A stretch of 37,136 nt of DNA from the NCBI GenBank assembly GCA_037445375.1, contig JBBIKS010000018.1, positions 1 to 37,136 of the forward strand. Reading direction: 5' to 3'. The notes beneath the pieces are model-generated. The model saw only the letters and a list, made by a program, of their open reading frames with translations, was not told the origin of the DNA and searched no databases. The stretch is from DYHD01 sp037445375 (lineage in GTDB: Bacteria > Nitrospirota > Thermodesulfovibrionia > Thermodesulfovibrionales > Dissulfurispiraceae). Positions within the stretch are counted from its first letter, which is position 1. Every line of letters starts with the position of its first letter. Shown piece after piece: positions 1 to 8,844 of this stretch. Made by a program: the position numbers and the translations under genes.

Positions 1-46
1 CTATAGGACATTTCTATTTTGGCAGTATAGGACATTATCATTTTGG
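1..46. mobile_element. Insertion-sequence end at the left window edge
   Basis: Two copies of a 17-bp unit lie in direct repeat 24 bp apart: GGACATTTCTATTTTGG at 6-22 and GGACATTATCATTTTGG at 30-46. The same unit in the opposite orientation is found twice at the right edge of the window. Tandem transposase-binding-type repeats at an element end are typical of IS21-like and some other families. No transposase gene is inside the window, so the family is not assigned. The body of the element would lie to the left of base 1. Confidence 0.6.
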
Positions 47-123
47 CGTTACATACCAAAAATCTGAAAAATAGCGATAGAATATTTATTAGTTGGGAAT
101 CGCAGAAGCATAGAAGCGTTGAC

Positions 124-157
124 ATACAAAAGGGCTGCGAAGGCAGCCCTTTTGTAT
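124..157 (-). terminator. Rho-independent terminator after fhs
   Basis: A perfect 15-bp inverted repeat (124-138 with 143-157) encloses a 4-base loop. The stem holds a GC-rich core (GGGCTGC/GCAGCCC) followed by TTTT on the minus strand. It lies 20 bp after the fhs stop codon. The flanking A/T runs are symmetric, so it could also work on the plus strand. Confidence 0.85.
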
Positions 158-178
158 GAAAATATTTGATAAGTTTGT

Positions 179-1942
179 TTAAAATACGCCCTTGACTCTT
201 CCAGTCTCAACATCAACATCCACTCTTCTGTATGCTGGGTCTGAAGCTGTTCCAGGCATTAATGTAATTGTGCCTGCGACAGGGACGACAAATCCAGCGC
301 CTTTGTATGTGAGTATATCGCGGATAAAGAGCTTCCAGCCTTTAGGAACTCCTTTCATTGCCGGGTTGTCAGAAAGGCTGAGGTGTGTCTTAACCATGCA
401 GGTTCCGAGCTTGGCAATTTCTGGGTCTGCTTCCATTCTCTTTGCCTTTGCAAGGGCTTCTGGAGAATATTCTACGCCATCTGCACCATAGACCTCAGTT
501 GCAATCAATTCAATGCGTTTGCGAAGAGGCGTGTCAAGTTCATAGAGGAATTTGAAATCATTAGGCTCATTGCAGGCATCAACAACTGCTTCAGCTAGTT
601 CAACAGCTCCTTCGCCGCCAAACTGCCAGTGTTTAGAAAGAGCCACTCTGGCGCCAGCAGCTTGACAAATGCGCTTCACAGCATTGATTTCATTATCCGT
701 ATCTGTATAGAAAGCATTGATGCAAACGACCGGGTTCATTCCAGATTTCTTAACTATGTTTACGCAATGGAGCAGGTTTTCAGTTCCCTTTTCTACCCAT
801 GCAACATTCTCTTGTTTATATTCCTCGGGGACTGGTTTGCCTGGGACTGGCACAGGGGCGCCGCCGTGGCATTTTAATGCCCTGATTGTAGCGACAACAA
901 CTGCTGCATTGGGCTTGAGACCTGAGAAACGGCACTTGAGATTCCAGAATTTCTCAAAACCGATATCTGCTGCAAATCCTGATTCTGTCACATGGTAATC
1001 GGCTAATTTGAGTCCAACTCTGTCAGCAATGATTGAAGATTGACCTATAGCTATATTGGCAAAAGGTCCTGCGTGCACCAATACAGGTTGCCCCTCGATT
1101 GTCTGCATAAGATTTGGATTGAGCGCCTCTACCATCCATGCTGTCATTGCGCCTGCTACACCCAAGTCTTCGGTTGTTACAGGAGTGCCGGTTTTAGAGT
1201 ATGCAACGACTATCTTGCCCATTCTCTCTCTCATGTCTTTCAAGTCTTTTGCTACTGCGAGGATTGCCATAACTTCTGATGAGACTGCGATAGCAAAACC
1301 TGAATTCATCATAAAGCCGTCAGTTTTACCGCCGATGCCGATTATGATGTTTCTTAATGATTGTGCGCAAAAATCAATTATCCATTTCATCTCGACATTG
1401 CGCGGGTCAACATTTAATCTCTTGAGATTACGCTTTGCGAGCTGCTCATCTGTGTAATTGGCTTCATGCTGCATCCTTGATGTTAAAGCAACCATCGCAA
1501 GGTTATGAGCGTTCATAATTGCATTGAGGTCGCCGGTCAGACCTAAAGAAAACGGGGTAAGAGGGATGCACTGTGAAAGGCCGCCGCCGGCAGCGGAACC
1601 TTTAATATTCATGGTAGGTCCGCCGGAAGGCTGGCGAATTGCAGCAATAACCTTCTTGCCTATTTTTCCGAGTCCCTGTGTTAATCCCATTGTTGTGGTC
1701 GATTTTCCTTCGCCGAGCGGGGTAGGGGTGATAGCTGTAACATCGACATACTTGGCATCAGGTTTGCCGCTTAAGCGGTTAAGAATCTTCTTGTAATCAA
1801 GCTTCGCAATATAATGTCCATAAGGAAGAAGCTCCTCTTGCTGAAGCCCCAATTCACCAGCAATGTCGCTGATTTTCCTCATGTTTGCTTCTGCAGCTTC
1901 GGCAATCTGCCAATCTGCATACTTTGTTGGATCAAGTGGCAT
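179..1942 (-). CDS. fhs: Formate-tetrahydrofolate ligase (formyl-THF synthetase)
   Basis: This cytoplasmic enzyme joins formate to tetrahydrofolate using ATP, giving 10-formyl-THF. It is the second step of the Wood-Ljungdahl methyl branch and a source of one-carbon units. At 587 residues it is full length for the family. The nucleotide-binding motif TPTPLGEGKSTTTMGLTQGL lies near residues 71-90, followed by the conserved KGSAAGGG and NAIMNAHNL segments. The start is set by AAGGAGG about 8 bases upstream of ATG. It begins 41 bp after the fdhA stop on the same strand, so the two are probably co-transcribed. FdhA would make formate from CO2 (or oxidise formate) and Fhs would activate it. A strong terminator follows. 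No other Wood-Ljungdahl genes are in the window, so pathway direction is inferred only from this pair. Confidence 0.97.
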   Translation of the reverse strand: MPLDPTKYADWQIAEAAEANMRKISDIAGELGLQQEELLPYGHYIAKLDYKKILNRLSGKPDAKYVDVTAITPTPLGEGKSTTTMGLTQGLGKIGKKVIAAIRQPSGGPTMNIKGSAAGGGLSQCIPLTPFSLGLTGDLNAIMNAHNLAMVALTSRMQHEANYTDEQLAKRNLKRLNVDPRNVEMKWIIDFCAQSLRNIIIGIGGKTDGFMMNSGFAIAVSSEVMAILAVAKDLKDMRERMGKIVVAYSKTGTPVTTEDLGVAGAMTAWMVEALNPNLMQTIEGQPVLVHAGPFANIAIGQSSIIADRVGLKLADYHVTESGFAADIGFEKFWNLKCRFSGLKPNAAVVVATIRALKCHGGAPVPVPGKPVPEEYKQENVAWVEKGTENLLHCVNIVKKSGMNPVVCINAFYTDTDNEINAVKRICQAAGARVALSKHWQFGGEGAVELAEAVVDACNEPNDFKFLYELDTPLRKRIELIATEVYGADGVEYSPEALAKAKRMEADPEIAKLGTCMVKTHLSLSDNPAMKGVPKGWKLFIRDILTYKGAGFVVPVAGTITLMPGTASDPAYRRVDVDVETGRVKGVF

Positions 1943-1983
1943 TTTTAAAACCTCCTTAATATAGATTTAAGCTTAAAAAAGCT

Positions 1984-4680
1984 CTAATTGGAAATAATCT
2001 CAATTTTTACGCTCGATACTTTAAACTCAGGCGTTTTTGTAACCGTATCCAGCGCTGAGTCGTTAGTCAGAATATTTACCGCAGCTTCTGCATAGTGCAT
2101 AGGTATAAAAACCTCGCCTTTTTTAACAGCATCTGTTATCTTTGCCTTTATTTTTACATCACCTCTACGAGAAGACACCTTCACTAAATCATCATTTTTA
2201 ATATTAAGATTAGTTGCATCATCAGGGTTTATTTCTACATATGGCTGCCCAGCAATGACTTGTATTGCCTTAACCCTTTTTGTCATTGATGCAAAGTGAT
2301 AATGGAACAGATTTCTGCCGTTTGTAAGTATGAAAGGATATTCCTTATCAGCGGCTTCCTTTGCAGGTTCAAAAGGAACTATTGAAAAATGCGGCTTACC
2401 TTTCGGGAAGACATCATTTTTATAAAGATATTGGGTACCGGGATGGTCTGCTGTTGGACATGGCCACTGTATGCCTTCATTTTCAATTCTATAATAATCT
2501 ATTCCCTTTACTGCAGGCCATACACTGCCTAATTCCTTAAATATTTCCTCTGAGTTACCGTAATTCATTGGATAGCCCATTCTTTTTGATAACTCTGAGA
2601 TTATCCAGATATCATCCTTTGCATCGCCTGGAGGTTCAACAGCCTTTCTGACTCTTTGAACTCTCCTCTCGGTATTATGGAAGGTGCCATCTTTTTCAGC
2701 AAAACATGCTGCCGGAAAAACGACATGGGCTTCTTTTCCGGTCTCAGTAAGGAAGATATCCTGAACTATTAATAAATCAAGGCTCCTAAGGGCTTTTATA
2801 GTGTGCCACATATTAGGGTCACCTAGAACAGGATTTTCACCCATAACATAAATTGCCTTAATGCTCCCATCAATTGCCTTATGAGTCATCTCAGGTGCTG
2901 TTACACCAGGTTTTGGTGATAATGGAACACCCCAAGCAGTTTCGAACTTTTTCTGCATGTCAGGTAAAGCGACAGCCTGATAACCAGGATATACGACTGG
3001 GAGACAACCGGTATCGCAGGCTCCTTGAACATTGTTCTGTCCCCTGAGCGGATTAATGCCTGTAAATTCCCTTCCTATATTGCCTGTAAGCAGGGCTAAA
3101 TTAGCAATAGTATTAACATTTGCAGTGCCGTGTGAGTGCTGGGTAATGCCCATTGTATAGTAGATAGCGGATTTTCTTGAGCTTCCGTATGCAATAGCGG
3201 CTTTGATTATATCCTCTTTTGGAACGCCTGTTAGTTTTTCTCCAACCTCTGGAGTGAACTCCTCGATAAAAGCTACCCATTTATCAAAGTCAGTTGTAGC
3301 TTTATCAATGAACTCTTTATTGTAAAGCCCTTCTTTTAGGATCACATGCGCCATAGTATTAAATAATGCTATATCAGTACCTGGTCTTTGCTGCATGACC
3401 AGATATGCAAACTTACTCATTGAGATCTTGCGAGGGTCAGCAATTATTATCTTTGCCCCTTTCTTATAAGCCTTTATCATAAAGTTCCCAATGACAGGAT
3501 GCGCCTCTTTAGTGTTGGAACCAGTTATAAGGATTACTTCATTGTCTTCTATTTCTCTTAAGGAATTGGTCATTGCGCCTGAACCAAATATTGCAGCCAG
3601 ACTGGCTACGGTTGGGGCATGTCAAAGTCGGGCGCAGTGGTCAATATTATTAGTGCCTATGGCAGTCCTTATGAACTTTTGGAATACATAATTCGATTCC
3701 GTTGTTGTCCTTGCAGATGCCAAACCTGCAATTGAATCAGGACCGCTTGAGTTTTTTATCTCTGTTAATTTTTTAGCAGCATAGTCAAGCGCTTCATCCC
3801 AAGTGGCGGGTTGAAGCTCCCCATTTTTTCTGATTAGAGGCGTTGTCAGTCTCTCTGGACTTGAGATAAACTCAAAACCGAAGCGACCTTTGACGCATAG
3901 GAGTCCTTTATTAACACCTTTATCAGGTTCTGCAGTTACACGAATAACCTGATTATCCTTTACATTTAATGTTATGCTGCAGCCAACTCCGCAATAAGGA
4001 CAAGTAGTGTCGACCTTTTTAACCCCTTTTTCCCTACCCTTTTTCTTCCATGTCTTGCCTGTTAGCGAAGAGGTTGGGCAGACGCTCACACATTGTCCGC
4101 AAAACTCGCAGTTCATGTCTTTGCCGTCATGGGTGGTGATTTTACCATCAGGGTTTTTCTTATCAAGTGCCAGTGCCCCAACGCCCTGAACCTCGCTACA
4201 CATCTTGACACATAGCCCACAAGTAATACATTTTTCGAGTTCCCACTCAATAAATGGATTGTTATCCTTTCTGTATTCCCTTTTTTGAGGTTGTACTTTA
4301 GAAATATCAATATCATATAGATAAGCCATCTCTTGTAGCTTGCAGTCGCCAGCCCGCTCGCAGACCATGCAGTCATTGGGATGATCGGCTAAAATCTTTT
4401 CTAAATTGGCTTTTCTGAGTTCAAATATCTGAGGTGAAAATGTAGTAACTTCCATTCCATCCTTAACCTGTATAAGGCATGAATACACAGGTTTAGGATT
4501 GCCTTTTACTTCAACTGCACATAGTTTACACCTGCCAGATGGCGAAAGTTGATGATTGTAGCAGAGGGTGGGAATATTAATATCGAGCATCCTTGCAGCT
4601 TTGAGGATAGTAGTTTTTTCTGGAACTTCAATTGCTTTTCCGTCAATTGTAACTTTTAACATTATTTTATATCCCTCCAT
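1984..4680 (-). CDS. fdhA: Selenocysteine formate dehydrogenase, NuoG-like N-terminus
   Basis: This molybdenum/tungsten formate dehydrogenase catalytic subunit is 898 residues long if the UGA at 3622-3624 is read as selenocysteine (residue 353). The local sequence CARL-U-HAPTVASLA matches the formate dehydrogenase active site, where Sec is followed by His. The frame stays open on both sides with family sequence throughout. Domains in order: [2Fe-2S] ferredoxin (residues ~1-80, CYNH...CKLC...C), His-Cys3 cluster (HPNDCMVCERAGDC), two [4Fe-4S] motifs (CITCGLCVKMC, CEFCGQCVSVCP), the molybdopterin-domain [4Fe-4S] motif (CPYCGVGC...LLCVKGRFG), the catalytic domain with conserved Arg546 in NPLRGQNNVQG, and a C-terminal molydopterin-binding domain from ~residue 780. 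The NuoG-like front end implies a NuoF/NuoE-like NAD or ferredoxin partner, which is not in this window. Start: ATG preceded by GGAGGGATAT. fhs follows 41 bp downstream. Confidence 0.95.
3593..3624 (-). promoter_or_regulatory. Bacterial SECIS element and Sec UGA codon in fdhA
   Basis: The UGA codon is at 3622-3624. Twelve bases after it, a 7-bp stem (3603-3609 with 3593-3599, minus strand, one G-U pair) closes a three-base GUC loop at 3600-3602. Bacterial SECIS hairpins usually have a short apical loop starting with G, often GU, about 16-37 nt after the UGA; this one fits. It would recruit SelB. The selA/B/C/D genes are not in the window. Confidence 0.8.
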
Positions 4681-5130
4681 AAATAATAATCAAAACAACT
4701 AAAAAATTAAAAAAGCTTGAATCAGGAACTAACTATATATAAAAATACTCAGACAAGCTAAGGCTTCTTAAAGTTGATTTAAGAAATGAATAGCAACGTT
4801 ACAGTCATCGCTAAAATAATATCATCTTTTATTGAGCATCTCTAAAAATATATTTTGATGTATAATCTTGATTATCTTTAAATCGGTAAAGACCTTATTG
4901 AGGACACATGCTATCAAAATGAAAAAGCTAAAAAAACTTAAAATTTTAAGAAACTAAATTTTCAGCTATACAACGAAAGATGATACTATAAAGCATTGAA
5001 AAAGTCAATTAATTTTTCATATGAAATTATAAATAAAATTAGCCTAATTTAGATATTTATAGTCATATTAGAAAATTCTTAAAAAGTATAGATTTGCAAA
5101 TAAACATCTTTTCAATTTAGAACGGTTGGA
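4681..5130. other. AT-rich intergenic region between divergent fdhA and glnD
   Basis: This 450-bp stretch must hold the promoters for fdhA (minus) and glnD (plus). It is very AT-rich with many A and T runs. I see no convincing coding sequence, no -24/-12 site and no clear terminator. Several TATAAT-like hexamers occur, but none has a well-placed -35 partner, so I assign no promoter. Confidence 0.5.
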
Positions 5131-7710
5131 TTGGAAAAAAAGACATATATCAAGGCTCAAAATACCAAATATATGATAGCAATGAATAGCAATAAGCATC
5201 TAGATAATATTGCTCAGGAAATGAACTGCCTAAGAACTGGGGGATTGGCAATCGTAGATCATCTCACTATTATTGTTGATAATTTAATCCTTAATGCTTT
5301 TGAGAAGGTTAAAAAAAGCTTCACTTTATCAAAAGGATTGTCTGTGCCAAATATAGCTATAATTGCCGTAGGTGGCTATGGCAGAAGAGAACTAACAGCC
5401 TATTCAGATGTTGATATAATGGTAATTGCTGAAAAAAGGGATAAGTTTTCAGAAAAATTAGCCAAAGCCTTTTTATATCATCTCTGGGATATGGGAATGA
5501 ATATCAGCCATAGCTTTCGGACATTGGACGAGTGCATAGAGGATGCCATGAAGGACATTACAATCAGGACATCCTTAATGGAATCCCGTTTTTTAACCGG
5601 TGATGAGAAATTATTTGAAAGATATAAAACTGATATTTATCAAAAAATAGCCCTCAGGGACAGGAAGTCCTTCATTTCTGAAATCATGCGAGAGGTAGAA
5701 AAAAGACATAGGAAATCTGGCAACTCTACATATCTATTAGAACCTGATATAAAGGAAGGCAAAGGCAGTTTGAGAGACATACACTCGATTAGGTGGCTTG
5801 CAAAGATATCCTTTAGAATACGGAAAAAAGAAGAACTCTCCAAGATATTATCAAAAAAAGATTTTTTCCATCTTATTAAGGCTTATGATTTTCTTTTAAG
5901 AGTAAGAGTGTGTCTGCATAGTATATCTCGGAGAAGAAATGATATCCTCTCCTTTGAGTTTCAGGAGCCTGTTGCTCAAATGATGTCTATAAAAGGGACC
6001 AAAAAATATCATGCTGCAGAGATACTCATGAGGCTTTATTATAAGAAAGCAAGCTATGTCTTAAATGTACTTAACAGTGTGATGCATCTATGCACTGCTC
6101 AATATATTAAAACATCTTTTGACCTTTCTATAAGAAGGATATCCCAGAATTTCTTTATCTCAAGAAATGAGATTATCATTAGAAATAGTGATATATTAAG
6201 TAACATTGATAATATTTTCGAGGCATTTTATCATTATTCAAGTATAGGTAAGAAATTTAGTTATCAACTTAAATCCAGCATTAACACTAAGGCTTTTCTA
6301 ATAAACAGGAAGAATAAGTCTTCTAAAACTACAATTCGCTACTTTATAGAAATCTTGAGAGGCAGCAGGGTATATGAAACATTAAGGCTAATGCACGAGG
6401 CGTTCGTTTTAGATAGATTTATTCCAGAATTTGGGAGGCTTAGACATCTCGTAATTCATGACCCCTATCATAAATATACAGTTGATGAACATACCCTCAT
6501 AGCGATAAAAAATCTTCAGGAAATAAAGAATACAAAGAATGAAAGATTGCAAAATCTAAAGGATATTTTTAGTAAAATCAAACAGGAAATTTTATTTTTA
6601 TCACTGCTCCTGCATGATATCGGGAAAGGCATTGCCACAGCAAGCGACAAGAGGCACGAGGAAAAAAGCTATAAGATCATTAAAAACATACTGGACGGAT
6701 TTGATCTGACAGTGCAGGACAGGCATAAAATTGAATTTCTGGTGAAAAATCATATTTTACTCTCAAAACTTGCATTAACCAGAGATACGGATGAACCAGA
6801 AACTCTTACAACCCTTTGCGAGATCGTAGAAAATGAAGAAAACCTTAATTATCTTTTTCTCATGACCTTTGCAGATATGTCCGCTGTCAACCCTAACTTC
6901 TGGACTGAGTGGAAGGCATATCTTTTCTTTGAGCTCATGAACAAGGCAAAAAAGCACCTTGAAGGAATTCTTGATGATAAGTTAATTACCTCAATCGCTG
7001 AGGTTAATGATTTCATAAAAGACATGCCTCAAAGGTATCTGCTCTCAAATACAGTTGATGAGGTTGAGGCTGATTATCGGATAGTTAATGGGTTAAGTGA
7101 TAAAAATGTATCAGTTTCTATTAAAGAGAAAGCGGATGGAACAGCTCAAATAATTATAGCAACCTTTGATGTCATAGGGCTTTTTTCTCGGATTGTAAGA
7201 GTGCTAAGCTCTAAAGGACTTAATATCGTTCGTGCAAGACTTTATACTTCAGTATCAGGGCTTGTGCTGGATAAGATACTGGTATCCAACTGGCAAGATC
7301 TCTGGTGGGAAAGCGTTGAGGAGGAGTTGAAAGATGCACTGACAAAGGGAATTTCTCAAAAGTTACAGGGATTCCCTTTATATAGAGATTTAGTCGGCGC
7401 TAATTATACCGTAAAAAACTCTAAGGGCATATCGGCATTTAAAAGATTCGAGCATTTTATAGAGATAGATAATGAAGTCTCATCAGAATATACTTTATTA
7501 GAGATTGCTGCTCCCGACAGGCTCGGTCTTCTATACGATATATCTTCTCAGCTTTATCTCAACAAGGCAGATATCATCTCGGCAATAATTAATACTGAAC
7601 AAGGAATAGCTCAAGATGTGTTTTATATTCAATGCGATAACGCAAAACTGGATTCTGAAATGATCTCAAGTGTCTTAAATTCATTATTCAGTGTGATTTA
7701 CGGGCAATAA
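5131..7710 (+). CDS. glnD: PII uridylyltransferase / uridylyl-removing enzyme
   Basis: GlnD is the cytoplasmic nitrogen sensor that uridylylates and deuridylylates PII proteins in response to glutamine. The protein is 859 residues, normal for the family. Domains seen: nucleotidyltransferase at about residues 75-170 with GGYGRREL (81-88) and the metal-binding SDVD (92-95); a linker domain; an HD hydrolase domain with LLLHDIGKG near residue 493; and two ACT domains at about 670 (TFDVIGLFSRIVRVLSSKGL) and 787 (APDRLGLLYDISSQLY). All catalytic motifs are present, so it should be active. The start is uncertain. TTG at 5131 has only a weak GGTTGGA close upstream, while ATG codons at residues 15 and 18 lack a better site. 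It stands alone, divergent from fdhA. Neither a PII gene nor glnA is nearby. Confidence 0.95.
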   Translation: MEKKTYIKAQNTKYMIAMNSNKHLDNIAQEMNCLRTGGLAIVDHLTIIVDNLILNAFEKVKKSFTLSKGLSVPNIAIIAVGGYGRRELTAYSDVDIMVIAEKRDKFSEKLAKAFLYHLWDMGMNISHSFRTLDECIEDAMKDITIRTSLMESRFLTGDEKLFERYKTDIYQKIALRDRKSFISEIMREVEKRHRKSGNSTYLLEPDIKEGKGSLRDIHSIRWLAKISFRIRKKEELSKILSKKDFFHLIKAYDFLLRVRVCLHSISRRRNDILSFEFQEPVAQMMSIKGTKKYHAAEILMRLYYKKASYVLNVLNSVMHLCTAQYIKTSFDLSIRRISQNFFISRNEIIIRNSDILSNIDNIFEAFYHYSSIGKKFSYQLKSSINTKAFLINRKNKSSKTTIRYFIEILRGSRVYETLRLMHEAFVLDRFIPEFGRLRHLVIHDPYHKYTVDEHTLIAIKNLQEIKNTKNERLQNLKDIFSKIKQEILFLSLLLHDIGKGIATASDKRHEEKSYKIIKNILDGFDLTVQDRHKIEFLVKNHILLSKLALTRDTDEPETLTTLCEIVENEENLNYLFLMTFADMSAVNPNFWTEWKAYLFFELMNKAKKHLEGILDDKLITSIAEVNDFIKDMPQRYLLSNTVDEVEADYRIVNGLSDKNVSVSIKEKADGTAQIIIATFDVIGLFSRIVRVLSSKGLNIVRARLYTSVSGLVLDKILVSNWQDLWWESVEEELKDALTKGISQKLQGFPLYRDLVGANYTVKNSKGISAFKRFEHFIEIDNEVSSEYTLLEIAAPDRLGLLYDISSQLYLNKADIISAIINTEQGIAQDVFYIQCDNAKLDSEMISSVLNSLFSVIYGQ

Positions 7711-7802
7711 ATTGTTTTCCACATTCGCTTTTATCTTGGTATTTTAGCCCAAAATGTCATGCTAATCATTAGTTGCATCATATTCTGAATGTAGGGATAT
7801 AA

Positions 7803-7825
7803 ATAGTGTTTGTTTATAAAGTTCA
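7803..7825 (+). repeat. Solitary end of the TAGTGTCTGTTTATAAA element family
   Basis: The sequence ATAGTGTTTGTTTATAAAG closely matches the terminal inverted repeat of the miniature elements at 22178-22537 and 23948-24163. No matching opposite end is seen before the next gene, so this is a relic. A short run at about 7872-7898 (ACCGCAGGGCAAGGACGCAAAAA) resembles another common dispersed repeat. The remaining sequence between glnD and the zinc-ribbon gene shows nothing else. Confidence 0.5.
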
Positions 7826-7951
7826 TTTCCATCTGAGGCAAAACATATGAAGGTAGTTACAGTATTTTTTTAACCGCAGGGCAAGGACGCAAAAATGGGA
7901 TTAGAAGTATATAACCTGAATTTTTTCAAGATTGGATATTACAAGTACAGA

Positions 7952-8683
7952 TTAGTTGGCAGGCACAGGTGCTTCTTCAGGTTTTTTGTAGTATAAAATT
8001 CTTCTGCATTGAGGGCAGGAGGAAAATTCATTGTTATTTTTTATCTTGACATATTGCTGCGGTGGAATATGAAGATTACAACCATAGCATATTTCATCTC
8101 TCACTTCAACGACAGCCTGTCCCTTACAAACCTTTAAAAGGTTCATGTAGATATCATAGTGATCTTTTTCTATTTTATTTACAAACTCTTTCCTTGTATT
8201 CATTAAATTTTTTAATTCTCTTTCGCCTTTGTTTTTCTCTAAGTTTATTTTTCTTTTGATAACTTCAAGCTTTTCTTCTTCTTCCTTCACTTTAGCCTTT
8301 TTAAGTTCAATTATCTTTTTAGATTCATCAAGTGATTCCATTATATTAAGCAACTCTTCTTCAGCTTTGTCCAATTCTTTTTTCATGTTTTCAACTTCTT
8401 TAATATATGCTTGGTATTCTTTATTTGTTTTTATTCCAGAAGTTTTTTCTCTAAGTTTTGTCATCTTAGCACCAAGCTCCCTAATATCACCTTCTTTTTC
8501 TTTCTTTTTTTTCTCAAGGGTAATTAGGTTACTCTGTGAAAGCTCATAAGATTCCTGAGCGGCTTTCAATTCATGTTGATCGTTGGTGATTTTAAGGGGG
8601 ATCATCTCAATATTTTTTTTTATTGAGATGATAATTGTATCAAGGTTTTGTAATTCCACTATTAATTTTAGCTGTTCATTCAC
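7952..8683 (-). CDS. Coiled-coil protein with C-terminal C4 zinc ribbon (CdsZ/DUF164-like)
   Basis: The predicted 243-residue protein has a long charged helical region (about residues 15-180, rich in Lys/Glu heptads, so a coiled coil). It ends in a zinc ribbon: CYGCN, about 21 residues, then CPQC. This layout matches the DUF164 / CdsZ / HP0958 (FlgZ) family, whose members are linked to RNA or protein handling and, in Helicobacter, to flagellar and sigma-54 control. The exact role here is unknown. I chose the GTG at 8683 because GAGG sits five bases upstream. A longer reading to 8776 would run through the tRNA gene and must be false. It lies directly downstream of rpoD and the tRNA on the same strand and probably shares their transcript. 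Confidence 0.8.
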   Translation of the reverse strand: MNEQLKLIVELQNLDTIIISIKKNIEMIPLKITNDQHELKAAQESYELSQSNLITLEKKKKEKEGDIRELGAKMTKLREKTSGIKTNKEYQAYIKEVENMKKELDKAEEELLNIMESLDESKKIIELKKAKVKEEEEKLEVIKRKINLEKNKGERELKNLMNTRKEFVNKIEKDHYDIYMNLLKVCKGQAVVEVRDEICYGCNLHIPPQQYVKIKNNNEFSSCPQCRRILYYKKPEEAPVPAN

Positions 8684-8718
8684 TAAAGCCTCTGATTTTA
8701 ATAAAAACTTGAAATTAA

Positions 8719-8791
8719 TGGGCCCACCAGGACTCGAACCTGGGACCAACCGGTTATGAGCCGGTAGCTCTACCAACTGAGCTATGGGCCC
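8719..8791 (-). tRNA. tRNA with CAU anticodon (Ile2 favoured, Met possible)
   Basis: A complete cloverleaf of 73 nt is present. Acceptor arms GGGCCCA/TGGGCCC pair over 7 bp, the D arm is GCTC...GAGC, the anticodon stem is ACCGG/CCGGT with loop CTCATAA, and the T arm holds GGTTCGAGTCC. The discriminator is A and CCA is not encoded. CAU tRNAs can be elongator Met or Ile2 (lysidine-modified). C4-G69 and C5-G68 pairs are present; these are known determinants for the lysidine synthase TilS in E. coli, so Ile2 is favoured, but not proven. It sits between rpoD and the zinc-ribbon gene on the same strand. Confidence 0.95.
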
Positions 8792-8844
8792 TATGTTCAG
8801 TTAAAAACTAAGCCTCTTACTATAAAGGCTAAATGGCTTTTTCG

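Noticed and set aside
192..1796. Several plus-strand frames opposite fhs
   Set aside because: They are antisense shadows of a strongly conserved gene and lack ribosome-binding sites or family sequence.
3574..3624. Frameshift or pseudogene break in the formate dehydrogenase gene
   Set aside because: The single interruption is UGA at the known selenocysteine position, the frame is unchanged on both sides and a SECIS-like hairpin follows.
8684..8776. N-terminal extension of the zinc-ribbon protein to an ATG at 8776
   Set aside because: It would translate most of the tRNA gene; GTG at 8683 has its own ribosome-binding site and begins the conserved region.
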